Position numbers and translations under genes: made by a program | Part shown: one piece after another, positions 1-9,332 of the stretch | How the letters are laid out: each line of letters begins with the position of its first letter | How positions within the stretch are numbered: position 1 is the first letter of the stretch | Notes under the pieces: model-generated | What the model was told of the DNA's origin: nothing | The model's database searches: none | The model's input: the letters and a program-made list of their open reading frames with translations, nothing else | From: Falcatimonas sp. MSJ-15 | GTDB lineage: Bacteria > Bacillota > Clostridia > Lachnospirales > Lachnospiraceae | Direction: 5' to 3' | Assembly: GCF_018918265.1 (NCBI RefSeq) | Contig: NZ_JAHLQC010000004.1 | Coordinates: forward strand, 1 to 64,000 | Length of the DNA: 64,000 bases

Positions 1-117
1 TCCAGCTTCCTTCAGATTCCGCCTCACGGTGGACACCCTTGCCTTCGGCTATATCCTTCCCACTACCGGGTGGATTCGGGACTTTAACCCGTTAGAAACG
101 TGCGCCGCTAGGCACAC
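1..117 (-). mobile_element. 5' end of a group IIC intron (truncated by window edge)
   Basis: On the minus strand, reading from 117 down to 1, the sequence starts GTGTGCC, the expected GUGYG-type 5' end of a group II intron. It continues with a domain-I-like segment containing AAGTCCCGAA, GCAAGGGTGTCC and GGAATCTGAAGGAAGC. These blocks match my memory of bacterial class C (IIC) introns such as the Oceanobacillus iheyensis intron. The intron starts six bases after the T-run of the cheR terminator, in the same orientation. That is the known IIC habit of inserting just downstream of terminator hairpins. The catalytic 3' domains and any reverse transcriptase gene lie outside the window, so completeness and activity are unknown. 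Confidence 0.85.
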
Positions 118-123
118 GAGCCT

Positions 124-170
124 AAAAAATCCTGCAAAAACATATCTAATATGTCTTTGCAGGATTTTGT
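124..170 (-). terminator. Intrinsic terminator of cheR, target of the group IIC intron
   Basis: The inverted repeat has arms at about 126-143 and 151-168 (core AATCCTGCAAA / TTTGCAGGATT). On the minus strand it is followed by a T-run at 129-124. It sits 33 nt past the cheR stop. The T-run ends seven bases before the intron boundary. Confidence 0.85.
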
Positions 171-202
171 CATACATGCTTAATTAAGCTTATGAATAAT
201 CA

Positions 203-979
203 TTATTTCCTATAAAAGAAAGATCTGTCTGATTCATATCCATATTGTCTATATTGAATTATCTGTTCTGTACTTCCAACAAATAAGATACCATCATTAG
301 CAAGTGCATTATAGAACTTACGATATATCTCATCTTTGGCTTCTTCAGTAAAATAAATCAATACATTACGGCATACAATCATATTGCAGCCTGTTGGATA
401 TTGATCTGTTAAAAGATTATGTTTCTTAAACTCAACACATCTCTTAATCTCATCAGATATCTGATAATTACTTGCACCAACTTTTGTAAAATATTTGTCA
501 ACAAATTCTTTTGGAAGTGATGCCAGACTCTTCTGGTTATACAGACCAAGCCTTGCCTTATCTAATACCTGGTTATCTATATCAGTAGCAATAATCTTAA
601 TCCTATTAGTTGGTATGAACTTAGATAAAAGCATTGCAAGTGAATAAGGCTCATCACCTGTAGAACATGCAGCACTCCATATCTTAATATTATTGCCATA
701 CTTCTTAACTAATTCTGGAAATACTATTGTCTCAAGTATCTTCCACTGTTCAGGATTTCTATAGAACTCTGATACATTAATGGTTAAAAAATTTACAAAT
801 TCTTCAAATAACTCTTTGTCCTTCTTAAGCTGTTCAACATACGTGTCATATCCCTTATAGTTATGTTTTGCTATAAGAGAATCTATACGTCTCTTCATCT
901 GACGCTCTTTGTAAGCATTCAAATCTATCTTAGTCAGACCAAGGACTTTAACTTTAAAGCTTTCATAATCGTCTGCCAT
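203..979 (-). CDS. cheR: CheR-type chemoreceptor methyltransferase
   Basis: 258 aa. CheR transfers methyl groups from S-adenosylmethionine to glutamates of methyl-accepting chemotaxis receptors in the cytoplasm. The N-terminal helical domain carries the basic stretch KERQMKRRIDSL, followed by FLTINVSEFYRNPEQW. The SAM-binding fold shows IWSAACSTGDEPYSLAMLL and IIATDID, and the late motif is CRNVLIYF. Length is normal for the family. The start has a good ribosome site (GGGGATG, six bases before ATG). No other chemotaxis gene is nearby: it follows rpsA by 37 nt and is probably read through from the ispH-rpsA unit. Similar orphan cheR genes exist in motile Clostridia. Confidence 0.93.
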   Translation of the reverse strand: MADDYESFKVKVLGLTKIDLNAYKERQMKRRIDSLIAKHNYKGYDTYVEQLKKDKELFEEFVNFLTINVSEFYRNPEQWKILETIVFPELVKKYGNNIKIWSAACSTGDEPYSLAMLLSKFIPTNRIKIIATDIDNQVLDKARLGLYNQKSLASLPKEFVDKYFTKVGASNYQISDEIKRCVEFKKHNLLTDQYPTGCNMIVCRNVLIYFTEEAKDEIYRKFYNALANDGILFVGSTEQIIQYRQYGYESDRSFFYRK

Positions 980-1016
980 AAATGCATCCCCTTTACCTGT
1001 GTAAGTGAATAACTAA

Positions 1017-2096
1017 TTATTCTTCTGTTGATTCAGCTTCTTCTGCTGTATCTAATGCTTTGATGCTTAAGCTGATTTTTTTGTCTTCATTGTTAAAATC
1101 AACAACTTTTGCTGTAACTTCCTGACCAACTTTTAATGCATCTGATGGCTTCTCAACATGTTCTTTTGAGATCTGTGATACATGTAATAATGCATCAACA
1201 CCTGTCTCTAATTCAACAAATGCACCGAAATCTGTCATTCTTGCAACTTTACCAGTTACAACTGTTCCTACAGCATATTTTTTATCTGCATCTTTCCAAG
1301 GATTAGTATCATCAAATTTTAAGCTAAGAGCAATCTTATCACCTGTGATCTCTTTAATAAGAACTTTAACTTTATCTCCAACTTTGAATACTTTCTTTGG
1401 ATTCTCAACTCTTCCCCATGACATCTCTGAGATGTGAAGAAGACCATCAGCACCACCAAGGTCAATAAATGCACCAAAATCTGTTACATTCTTAACTGTA
1501 CCTTCTACAGTCATGCCAACGCTTAATTTTGCAAATAATTCTTTCTGTAATTCAGCTTTTTTAGCTACTAAAAGCTGTTTTCTGTCACCAATGATTCTTC
1601 TCTTCTTAGGATTGAATTCACTGATAACAAATTCGATCTCCTGTCCTGCATATTTATCAAGATTCTTCTCATAAGAATCTGATACAAGACTAGCTGGAAT
1701 AAATACGCGAGTCTCATCAACTACTACGCTTAATCCTCCATCTAATACCTGTGATACTTTTGCTGTAAGTACCTCTTTGTTGTTGAAAGCTTCTTCTAAT
1801 CTCTTGCTTCCTTTTTCTGCTGCTAATCTCTTATATGTTAATAATACCTGGCCTTCGCCATCATTAACCTTAAGTACCTTAGCCTGCATTGTGTCTCCTA
1901 CGGAAACCATTGTAGTAAGGTCTACATTAGGTGTATTTGTATATTCACTTCTTGTAATTATACCGTCTGACTTATAACCAATGTTTAAGATGATTTCATC
2001 TTCTTTGACGTCAATAACTGAGCCTTCTACAACCTCTCCCGTACGTATTGTCTTTAATGATTCTTCAAGCATTTGTTCAAAACTTAATTCTGACAT
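1017..2096 (-). CDS. rpsA: 30S ribosomal protein S1 (short, four S1 repeats)
   Basis: About 359 aa. S1-domain protein that binds mRNA on the small ribosomal subunit. Several S1 OB-fold repeats are visible. The clearest are the third and fourth: GMTVEGTVKNVTDFGAFIDL with GLLHISEMS, and GTVVTGKVARMTDFGAFVEL with ALLHVSQIS. It is shorter than the six-repeat enterobacterial S1, as usual in Firmicutes. I start at the ATG at 2096 (MSELSFEQM) because GAGGAGG lies ten bases upstream. The longer reading frame up to 2114 has no better site. Its first 20 nt overlap the 3' end of ispH in another frame, so the two are translationally coupled. Confidence 0.93.
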   Translation of the reverse strand: MSELSFEQMLEESLKTIRTGEVVEGSVIDVKEDEIILNIGYKSDGIITRSEYTNTPNVDLTTMVSVGDTMQAKVLKVNDGEGQVLLTYKRLAAEKGSKRLEEAFNNKEVLTAKVSQVLDGGLSVVVDETRVFIPASLVSDSYEKNLDKYAGQEIEFVISEFNPKKRRIIGDRKQLLVAKKAELQKELFAKLSVGMTVEGTVKNVTDFGAFIDLGGADGLLHISEMSWGRVENPKKVFKVGDKVKVLIKEITGDKIALSLKFDDTNPWKDADKKYAVGTVVTGKVARMTDFGAFVELETGVDALLHVSQISKEHVEKPSDALKVGQEVTAKVVDFNNEDKKISLSIKALDTAEEAESTEE

Positions 2097-2922
2097 TAGT
2101 ATGAACCTCCTCAATAATTTTTTTAGGGGTTGATGCCCCCGCTGTAATACCTACGCTACTTCCGGATCCCAGCATTGATAAGTCAAGGTCACCAAGTGTC
2201 TGTATATAGTAAGTATCTTTACATTCGCTTTTACATATTTCTACAAGCTTTTGCGTGTTAGAACTATGCTTACCACCGATTACAATCATAGTGTCAACCT
2301 TTGAAGCAATCTCTCTAGCTTCTCGCTGTCTTTCTTCGGTAGCATTACAAATCGTATTTAAGCACTTTATATCATAACCCTTTTTTTGAATAATTTCAAC
2401 TAAATCTTTAAATTTCTTAAAATTAAATGTTGTCTGGGATACGATACACACTTTCTCACCCTGTTTAAGAGAAAGATTTTCGGCGTCTTCACTATTTCCT
2501 ATAACATATGTGTCAGAATGTGCCCAACCCTTAATTCCTTCAACTTCAGGATGCCCTTCGTTACCGATAATAACTATCGTTCTACCTTCCATGCTCTCTT
2601 TTGATACTATACGATGAATTTTCTGAACAAAAGGACATGTTGCATCAACAATATCAAGTCCTTTGCTTTTCAACTTATCATAAACATCTTCAGATACACC
2701 ATGGGATCTAATAACTACAGTACCATTTGTTATATCGTCTATTTCATCTATTCCATTAATAACCTGTACTCCTTTTTTTTCAAGGTCTTTTACAACCTCT
2801 TCATTATGAATTATAGGACCATATGTATATAATGATTCTTTTCCTACATTTTCATACACTTTTTCAACAGCCTTTTCAACTCCAAAGCAAAAGCCTGCGG
2901 TCTTAGCTACTATTACTTTCAT
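2077..2922 (-). CDS. ispH: 4-hydroxy-3-methylbut-2-enyl diphosphate reductase
   Basis: About 281 aa. Last enzyme of the MEP isoprenoid pathway. It reduces HMBPP to IPP and DMAPP with a [4Fe-4S] cluster. The three cluster cysteines are in GFCFGV, VDATCPFV and LNTICNATEERQ, and the GSSVGITAGASTP motif is near the C-terminus. I start at the ATG at 2922 (MKVIVAKTAG), preceded by AAGAAAGG; the upstream in-frame extension lacks homologous character. The 3' end overlaps rpsA. In some Clostridia the two proteins are fused into one chain, so this overlap is the unfused form of the same arrangement. Confidence 0.95.
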   Translation of the reverse strand: MKVIVAKTAGFCFGVEKAVEKVYENVGKESLYTYGPIIHNEEVVKDLEKKGVQVINGIDEIDDITNGTVVIRSHGVSEDVYDKLKSKGLDIVDATCPFVQKIHRIVSKESMEGRTIVIIGNEGHPEVEGIKGWAHSDTYVIGNSEDAENLSLKQGEKVCIVSQTTFNFKKFKDLVEIIQKKGYDIKCLNTICNATEERQREAREIASKVDTMIVIGGKHSSNTQKLVEICKSECKDTYYIQTLGDLDLSMLGSGSSVGITAGASTPKKIIEEVHTNVRIKF

Positions 2923-3078
2923 TTCTCTGCCTTTCTTTTTTATATTGTTTAACATATTAACGTATAATCATGATTTTTTCAAGCATATTTTTTTCAATTT
3001 TGTTTTATAATAATTTTTTAATATTACCTATAAACATCGAAAAGATTACTGCCCATTTTATCTTATAATCATATTATT

Positions 3079-3738
3079 CTATTTGTTAAAAAGCTCAAGA
3101 ATTCTCTTTGTAACTTCTTCTATTCCCATATCTGATGTATCTACAAGAATTGCATCATCTGCCTGTTTAAGTGGTGATTCCTGTCTGTGCATATCCTGAT
3201 AATCTCTATTTTCGATATCTTTTTTTAGTTCTAAAAGAGATGGTGTCTCACCTTTTGCAACAAGTTCATCATATCTTCTCTTTGCTCTTTTCTCAGCTGA
3301 TGCAGTAAGATATATTTTAAGGTCAGCATTAGGAAGCACGCAAGTTCCTATATCTCTTCCATCCATTATTACATTTTCTTTTGCAGCAATCTCTTTTTGT
3401 AACTCTACAAGTTTAGTTCTTACACATCTGTATGCTGATGTCTTTGATGCCATCTTGCCAACTTCTTCTTTTCTAAGTCTTCCTGTTACATTTTTTCCAT
3501 TAAGGATAACCTGCTGCTCACCATTTTCATATTGAATATCAATTTTAACATCTGCACATTCAGCTTTTATGGCATCTTCATCTGTGACATCTGTTCCTCT
3601 GTCTATAAAATGTATTGCCATTGCTCTATACATTGCTCCTGTATCAACATAGATATATCCTAATTCTTTTGCACATCTCTTAGCTATTGTACTCTTTCCG
3701 GCTCCTGCTGGCCCATCTATTGCTATATTCTTTGACAT
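3079..3738 (-). CDS. cmk: Cytidylate kinase
   Basis: 219 aa. Phosphorylates CMP and dCMP with ATP. The P-loop IDGPAGAGKSTIAK is at the N-terminus and the substrate segments VDTGAMYRAMA and IMDGRDIGTCVLP follow, then KRAKRRYDEL in the lid. Length is standard. The order cmk-ispH-rpsA is common in Clostridia and supports the assignment. About 157 nt separate it from ispH, with no clear terminator between. Confidence 0.96.
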   Translation of the reverse strand: MSKNIAIDGPAGAGKSTIAKRCAKELGYIYVDTGAMYRAMAIHFIDRGTDVTDEDAIKAECADVKIDIQYENGEQQVILNGKNVTGRLRKEEVGKMASKTSAYRCVRTKLVELQKEIAAKENVIMDGRDIGTCVLPNADLKIYLTASAEKRAKRRYDELVAKGETPSLLELKKDIENRDYQDMHRQESPLKQADDAILVDTSDMGIEEVTKRILELFNK

Positions 3739-3931
3739 AATATCCTTTTCCTTTCAATTATTTTTTATGCTATTTAACTTTTATAAAGCATATATCTGTA
3801 TATATACAGTGAAAATTTGTATTATATTTTAATATGCTTTGTCATCTCAATTTTATAATTACTTTTCTAATCTATACTGCTATATCAGGCTCTTATATTA
3901 TCCTGTTCTTACGGATTCTGCTCTTACTATT

Positions 3932-5164
3932 CTAGTTCATCTCATCTGCCATAGCTGCCATATATGCTGTAGACCACGCTATCTGAAGATTGAATCCACC
4001 TGTAAGTGCATCAAGGTCAAGTACTTCTCCTATAAAATAAAGATTATGTACTAACTTTGACTCCATTGTCTGTGGATTAATCTCTTTTACAGATATTCCA
4101 CCTTTTGTTATAATTGCTTCATTATAACTTCTGTATCCATTAAGCGTAAGTTCAAAGTTCTTAATTACATTAACAAGATTGTGTCTTTCTTCTTTGGTAA
4201 TCTCATTAACTTTCTTATCTTCATCAATACCTGATTTAAGAATTATAATCGGTATTATTTTTTTTGGCAAAAGTGCATCTAATGAATTGCGGAAGCACTT
4301 ATTAATATTACTATCAAAATCTCTTAATATTCTATCATCTAACTGTTCAGTAGTAAGTGCCGGTTTAAGATCTATTACAAGTTTGAGTTCCTTGTCTACA
4401 TATTTGATAACATAACTGCTTGCACTTATTATTATCGGACCACTGACACCAAAATGTGTAAACAAAAGTTCTCCGAATTCTGAATATATCTTTTTCTTGC
4501 CACAATATATAGTTCCTTCAATATTCCTAAGTGACAATCCCTGTAAGTCTTTTATCCATTCTTCTTTTACATTGAATGGAACAAGTGACGGTGATAAAGG
4601 AACAATTGTATGTCCGGCTTCTCTTGCAAATCGATATCCGTCTCCTGTGCTTCCGGTTGACTGATATGAGAATCCGCCTGTTGCAACAGTAACAATATCT
4701 GCCATAATCTTCTTATTATTTGCAAGTACAACTCCTTTTACTGTTCCTTCTTCGATTATAAGTTCCTTAACTTCTGTATTATAATGTACTTCAACGCCAT
4801 ATCTATGCATAGCTTTCTTAAGTGTATTAATAACATCCTGTGACTTGTCTGATTCTGGAAATACTCTGTTTCCTCGTTCAACTTTAATCTTTAATCCTTC
4901 TTCTTCAAAAAAATTCATCACATCATGGTTGTTATATGTATAAAATGCACTATATAAGAACTTTTTATTAGATATAACATTGTTAAATAAATCTTCTGTA
5001 TCACATGCATTAGTTATATTACATCTGCCTTTTCCTGTTATATATAACTTTTTACCCAGTTTTTCATTTTTTTCAAGCACATGAACTTCATTGCCTTTTT
5101 TTGCATAAAAAACTGACGCAAACATTCCGGCAGCTCCGCCACCTACAACTACTACTTTACTCAT
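3932..5164 (-). CDS. HI0933/YhiN-family NAD(P)/FAD-dependent oxidoreductase
   Basis: About 410 aa. A Rossmann FAD-binding motif opens the protein (VVVVGGGAAGMFA). ITGKGRCNITN and, near the C-terminus, TGGFNLQIAWSTAYMAA are hallmarks of the HI0933 (BaiN-like) flavoprotein family. The physiological substrate is not known for most members; some Clostridial homologues were linked to bile-acid dehydroxylation. I place the start at the ATG at 5164 rather than the GTG at 5173. The gene start overlaps the end of the RpiR regulator gene, so the two are co-transcribed. Confidence 0.85.
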   Translation of the reverse strand: MSKVVVVGGGAAGMFASVFYAKKGNEVHVLEKNEKLGKKLYITGKGRCNITNACDTEDLFNNVISNKKFLYSAFYTYNNHDVMNFFEEEGLKIKVERGNRVFPESDKSQDVINTLKKAMHRYGVEVHYNTEVKELIIEEGTVKGVVLANNKKIMADIVTVATGGFSYQSTGSTGDGYRFAREAGHTIVPLSPSLVPFNVKEEWIKDLQGLSLRNIEGTIYCGKKKIYSEFGELLFTHFGVSGPIIISASSYVIKYVDKELKLVIDLKPALTTEQLDDRILRDFDSNINKCFRNSLDALLPKKIIPIIILKSGIDEDKKVNEITKEERHNLVNVIKNFELTLNGYRSYNEAIITKGGISVKEINPQTMESKLVHNLYFIGEVLDLDALTGGFNLQIAWSTAYMAAMADEMN

Positions 5165-6083
5165 CTTTTTCACCTATATTTCTAAATTTTTCAACAACAT
5201 TCTCACTTACAACATCAAGCTCATCTTTGTTATATACCTGATATTCATCCCATATCTCTTCAAGTGTCTCCAAATTGTTAATTACTTTATCTTTTTTCTT
5301 CATACATAATGCAACTATAAGAGCATTAACAACGCTAAGTGGTGCAACCAAAGAATCTACGATTGATGCCATATCACTTCTTGCAAGCAGATTACATGAT
5401 GAATACAGATTCATTGGGGAATGTTTTGAATCTGTTATGGCTATAACCTTGGCATTGCGATTATTGGCAAATTCCAAGGCTTTCAGTGTTCTTACCGAAT
5501 ATCTTGGAAAACTTATTCCTATTATTACGTCTTCCTCATTAATTCGTATCATCTGTTCAAACAATTCACTGCTATTATTCGTATTAATATTCCTTACATC
5601 ATCAAATATGAGATTTAGATAAAAAGATAAAAAACTTGCAATTGGAGCACAGCTTCGTATTCCAATGACATATATTGTTCTTGCAGATGATATTGTCTCA
5701 ACTGCCTGTTCAAATGCTTTTTTATCTATCTCATCTTTAGTAAGTTTTATCTTCTCTGCATCGGCGTCAAGTATATATTCTAACACTTTTGACTGGCTCA
5801 TCTGTCCTGATGCAATCTCTATTCTCTGTATTGAATTAAGTTTCGTCCTTACTAACTCTTCTAATGCTTCCTGAAACTGTGGATATCCTTCATATCCTAA
5901 TTGCATTGCAAATCTTACTACTGTTGATTCACTTACTGCAACTGCTTTGCCAAGCCTTGCTGCTGTTAAAAATACTGCTTTATCATAACTTGTCATTATA
6001 TAGTTGGCAAGTCTTTTTTGTCCTTTGCTAAAAGTGGGCATCTTCTCACACAACCGACTCATTAAATCGTCTGAATTCCCCAT
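5157..6083 (-). CDS. MurR/RpiR-family transcriptional regulator
   Basis: About 308 aa. The N-terminal helix-turn-helix domain (GQKRLANYIMTS, then AVSESTVVRFAMQLGYEGYPQFQ) is followed by a SIS phosphosugar-binding domain (ARTIYVIGIRSCAPIASFLS, VIGISFPRYSVRTLKALEFA). Such proteins sense sugar phosphates and usually control sugar or cell-wall recycling genes. No sugar gene is adjacent, so its targets are unclear; it heads the flavoprotein-cmk-ispH-rpsA run. The ATG at 6083 is preferred because GAGGTG precedes it by five bases. Confidence 0.9.
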   Translation of the reverse strand: MGNSDDLMSRLCEKMPTFSKGQKRLANYIMTSYDKAVFLTAARLGKAVAVSESTVVRFAMQLGYEGYPQFQEALEELVRTKLNSIQRIEIASGQMSQSKVLEYILDADAEKIKLTKDEIDKKAFEQAVETISSARTIYVIGIRSCAPIASFLSFYLNLIFDDVRNINTNNSSELFEQMIRINEEDVIIGISFPRYSVRTLKALEFANNRNAKVIAITDSKHSPMNLYSSCNLLARSDMASIVDSLVAPLSVVNALIVALCMKKKDKVINNLETLEEIWDEYQVYNKDELDVVSENVVEKFRNIGEKDE

Positions 6084-6189
6084 ATTCACACCTCGTTATC
6101 TTTATATTTGGCATAATCTCTGCCTGGCATTATATGTCGCATATATCTGTATGGATACTTCTTTATATCTATATAATTGCATATTACGC

Positions 6190-6233
6190 AAAAACACCAT
6201 CATTCATTATAACAACGATGATGGTGTTTTTCT
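6190..6233 (-). terminator. Intrinsic terminator of the decarboxylase operon
   Basis: Perfect 14-bp arms (AAAACACCATCAT and its complement) at 6190-6203 and 6218-6231, flanked by A/T tracts on both sides, so it can work in both directions. It lies 60 nt past the oadA-like stop. Confidence 0.85.
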
Positions 6234-6294
6234 ACTCTTTTTTGAGTTTTATTTAATTATTTTTAATAGACACAATGTCTATAATTCGTTTTTC

Positions 6295-7707
6295 TTAGAC
6301 TGGATATACCTTATTTTCCTTGTCTGCTGACTTAGGATCTACTTTTGTCTGCTGAGCTTCTCTATATTCAAAGAAATCTTTTGCAACCTGTGGGAAAAGC
6401 GCATATGTAAGTACATCTTCATCCTGCTGTTTCCACTGTGCACATTCTTTCTCAAATTTTGGAAGCTGTGGCTCAATTAAGTCTGCAGGACGGCATGTAA
6501 TTACTTTTTCATCACCAATACACTTCTTTTGTACTTCAGCATTAAATGGTTTAACTGTCTGTCCAAATTCTCCCATAAGAACTTTCTTAGACTCTTTTGT
6601 AACCATCTTATATCTCTCGCCCTGTAATACATTAAGAACTGCCTGTGTACCAACAATCTGTGATGATGGTGTAACAAGTGGTGGTTCACCAAAGTCTTTA
6701 CGAACTCTTGGTATCTCTTCAAGAACTGCCTGGTATTTATCTTCCTGTTTTGCTTCTTTTAACTGTGATACAAGGTTAGATAACATACCACCTGGTACCT
6801 GATATAATAATGTCTTAATATTAACACCAAGTACTTTTGGATTCATAAGCCCTGTCTCTAATGCTTTTTCTCTCATTGGTCTGAAATAATCAGCTATCTC
6901 AGCTAAAAGATTCTGATCAAGGCCTGTATCATAAGGTGTTCCCTTGAATGTCTCAACCATAACTTCTGTTGCCGGCTGGCTTGTTCCCATTGAGAATGGT
7001 GAGATTGCTGTATCAATTACATCTGCACCGGCTTCAACAGCTTTAAGATATGTCATTGAAGCAACACCTGATGTATAATGTGTATGAATCTGAATTGGAA
7101 GTTTTGTACCATCTTTTAATGCCTGAACAAGTTCAGTTGCTTTATATGGAACTAAAAGTCCTGCCATATCTTTAATACAGATTGAATCAGCACCCATATC
7201 TTCAATTTTCTTAGCTGTTTCTTTCCAATAGTCAAGTGTATATGCATCTCCAAGTGTATATGAAAGTGCAATCTGTGCATGACCTTTCTCTTTGTTAGCT
7301 GCTTTTACAGCTGTCTGTAAGTTACGAAGATCATTAAAACAGTCAAAGATACGAATGATATCAATACCATTGGCAATTGATTTTTGTACAAAATATTCTA
7401 CAACATCATCTGCATAATGATTATATCCAAGAATATTCTGACCTCTGAATAACATCTGTAATTTTGTATTTTTAAATCCATCTCTTAACTTTCTAAGTCT
7501 TTCCCATGGATCTTCTTTTAAGAAACGAAGTGATGCATCGAATGTTGCACCTCCCCAGCATTCTACTGAATGATAACCAACTTTATCCATCTTATCAATA
7601 ATCGGAAGCATATCTTCTGTTGTCATTCTTGTTGCTATAAGAGACTGATGTGCATCACGCAATACAGTTTCAGTAATTTTTAATGGTTTTTTTACCTGTT
7701 CTGCCAT
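6295..7707 (-). CDS. oadA: Oxaloacetate decarboxylase alpha / pyruvate carboxylase carboxyltransferase subunit
   Basis: 470 aa. HMGL-like TIM barrel plus conserved carboxylase domain. It moves CO2 between oxaloacetate and carboxybiotin. The motifs are TVLRDAHQSLIATRM at the N-terminus, FDCFNDLRN, CIKDMAGLLVPY, and the metal-binding IQIHTHYTSG. It lacks the C-terminal biotinyl domain found in fused OadA; the biotin carrier is the separate protein at 8934-9305. It is last in a five-gene operon with the beta, carrier, gamma-like and CoA-carboxyltransferase subunits. AGGAGG precedes the start. Confidence 0.93.
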   Translation of the reverse strand: MAEQVKKPLKITETVLRDAHQSLIATRMTTEDMLPIIDKMDKVGYHSVECWGGATFDASLRFLKEDPWERLRKLRDGFKNTKLQMLFRGQNILGYNHYADDVVEYFVQKSIANGIDIIRIFDCFNDLRNLQTAVKAANKEKGHAQIALSYTLGDAYTLDYWKETAKKIEDMGADSICIKDMAGLLVPYKATELVQALKDGTKLPIQIHTHYTSGVASMTYLKAVEAGADVIDTAISPFSMGTSQPATEVMVETFKGTPYDTGLDQNLLAEIADYFRPMREKALETGLMNPKVLGVNIKTLLYQVPGGMLSNLVSQLKEAKQEDKYQAVLEEIPRVRKDFGEPPLVTPSSQIVGTQAVLNVLQGERYKMVTKESKKVLMGEFGQTVKPFNAEVQKKCIGDEKVITCRPADLIEPQLPKFEKECAQWKQQDEDVLTYALFPQVAKDFFEYREAQQTKVDPKSADKENKVYPV

Positions 7708-7741
7708 GACTCATTATCCTCCTGAATTCTATATATTCCTT

Positions 7742-8890
7742 TTATACTCCAAATATCGCCATAAATACACCGGCTGCTACCGCTGTACCAATAACACCGG
7801 CAACGTTAGGTCCCATCGCATGCATCAATAAGAAGTTTGTAGGATCTTCTTTTGCTCCAACTTTTTGTGCAACTCTGGCTGCCATTGGAACTGCTGATAC
7901 ACCGGCTGCACCAATAAGTGGATTAACTTTGCCATGTGTAACTTTGCACATTAACTTACCAAACAGTACACCGGCTGCTGTACCAATTGCGAATGCAATA
8001 AGTCCAAGTGCAACTATCTTAAGTGTTGTAGCTTTTAAGAATGCTTCAGCACTTGTTGTAGCACCTACTGATGTACCAAGAAGAATTACAACTATATACA
8101 TAAGAGCATTAGATGCTGTCTCTGTAAGCTGTTTAACAACACCGCTTTCTCTGAATAAGTTTCCTAACATAAGCATACCAACAAGTGGTGCTGTTGTAGG
8201 AAGAATAAGTACTACAATGATTGTTACAATTATTGGGAATAGAATCTTCTCAAGTTTTGAAACAGGTCTTAGCTGTTCCATCTTAATAGCTCTTTCTTCT
8301 TTTGTTGTCAAAAGTCTCATAATTGGTGGCTGAATGATTGGAACAAGTGACATATATGAATATGCTGCAACCGCTATAGGCCCCATATATTCTGTCTGTC
8401 CAAGCTTACCAGCAAGGAAGATTGATGTAGGTCCGTCAGCACCACCGATAATTGATATTGCTGCTGCGGCTTTATCACCAAATCCCATCATAATCGCAAA
8501 AAAGTATGCTGCGAATATACCAAACTGTGCTGCAGCTCCAAGTAAGAAGCTTGCAGGGTTAGCTATAAGTGGTGCAAAGTCTGTCATCGCACCAACACCC
8601 ATAAAGATTAATGAAGGTAAAATACTCCATTCATCTAATAAATAAAAATAATGTAGTAAACCGCCCACGCCATTTGAGGTATCTTCTGGAGACGCCATAA
8701 TGTCAGGGAACATATTTACAAGTAGCATTCCGAAAGAAATAGGAACTAAAAGTAATGGTTCATACTCTTTCTTTATTGCAAAATAAAGGAAAATCAGTGC
8801 TACGCATATCATAAGAACGTTGCCCCATGTCAAACTGAAGAACGCTGTCTGATGTATCAGATTTCCCATGGTCTCTGTAAAGTATTCCAT
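7742..8890 (-). CDS. oadB: Na+-translocating decarboxylase beta subunit
   Basis: 382 aa, very hydrophobic, with about nine to eleven membrane spans. This integral subunit decarboxylates carboxybiotin and pumps Na+ out of the cell. The signature ISIIGGADGPTSIFLAGKL is present, along with the C-terminal segments NPLIGAAGVSAVPMAARVAQ and HAMGPNVAGVIGTAVAAG. Full length for the family. AACCTCC-type ribosome site upstream. Confidence 0.95.
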   Translation of the reverse strand: MEYFTETMGNLIHQTAFFSLTWGNVLMICVALIFLYFAIKKEYEPLLLVPISFGMLLVNMFPDIMASPEDTSNGVGGLLHYFYLLDEWSILPSLIFMGVGAMTDFAPLIANPASFLLGAAAQFGIFAAYFFAIMMGFGDKAAAAISIIGGADGPTSIFLAGKLGQTEYMGPIAVAAYSYMSLVPIIQPPIMRLLTTKEERAIKMEQLRPVSKLEKILFPIIVTIIVVLILPTTAPLVGMLMLGNLFRESGVVKQLTETASNALMYIVVILLGTSVGATTSAEAFLKATTLKIVALGLIAFAIGTAAGVLFGKLMCKVTHGKVNPLIGAAGVSAVPMAARVAQKVGAKEDPTNFLLMHAMGPNVAGVIGTAVAAGVFMAIFGV

Positions 8891-8933
8891 TGTATAACCT
8901 CCTAGCTTAGTGTTTTTTGTACATTGTCATGTA

Positions 8934-9305
8934 CTAATTTAATGTAGCTAATACTGCGCCTGCTTCTACTGAATCACCAACTGCTACATTAACACTGGCT
9001 ACTGTTCCGTCCTGTGGAGCTACGATTTCATTTTCCATCTTCATAGCTTCAAGAATTAAGATTACTTCACCTTTTTTAACTGTCTGGCCTTCATTAGCTT
9101 TAATTGCAAGAATCTTGCCTGGCATTGGAGCATTAACTTTAACACTTCCTTCTGCACCTGTAGCTTTTGGTGCTTCTGCCTTTGGTGCTGCTTTAGGTGC
9201 TGCTTTTTTAACTGGTGCAGACTGTGTCTGTGCTGCTCCTGATGTACCTTCTTCAACTGTTACGTCATATACGTTTCCATTTACAGTAATTGTATAACTC
9301 TTCAT
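8934..9305 (-). CDS. Biotin carboxyl carrier protein of the decarboxylase
   Basis: 123 aa. An Ala/Pro/Lys-rich linker (about residues 30-50) joins a short N-terminal strand region to a biotinyl domain. The biotin attachment motif EAMKMEN has its lysine at residue 89. It carries carboxybiotin between the soluble carboxyltransferases and the membrane beta subunit. This is the GcdC/MmdC type of carrier. AGGAGG precedes the ATG. Confidence 0.95.
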   Translation of the reverse strand: MKSYTITVNGNVYDVTVEEGTSGAAQTQSAPVKKAAPKAAPKAEAPKATGAEGSVKVNAPMPGKILAIKANEGQTVKKGEVILILEAMKMENEIVAPQDGTVASVNVAVGDSVEAGAVLATLN

Positions 9306-9332
9306 GAATATATCCTCCTGTTTAATCCTTAA

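Noticed and set aside
1..117. rRNA or tRNA fragment at the left edge
   Set aside because: The conserved blocks match a group IIC intron domain I and not a ribosomal or transfer RNA.
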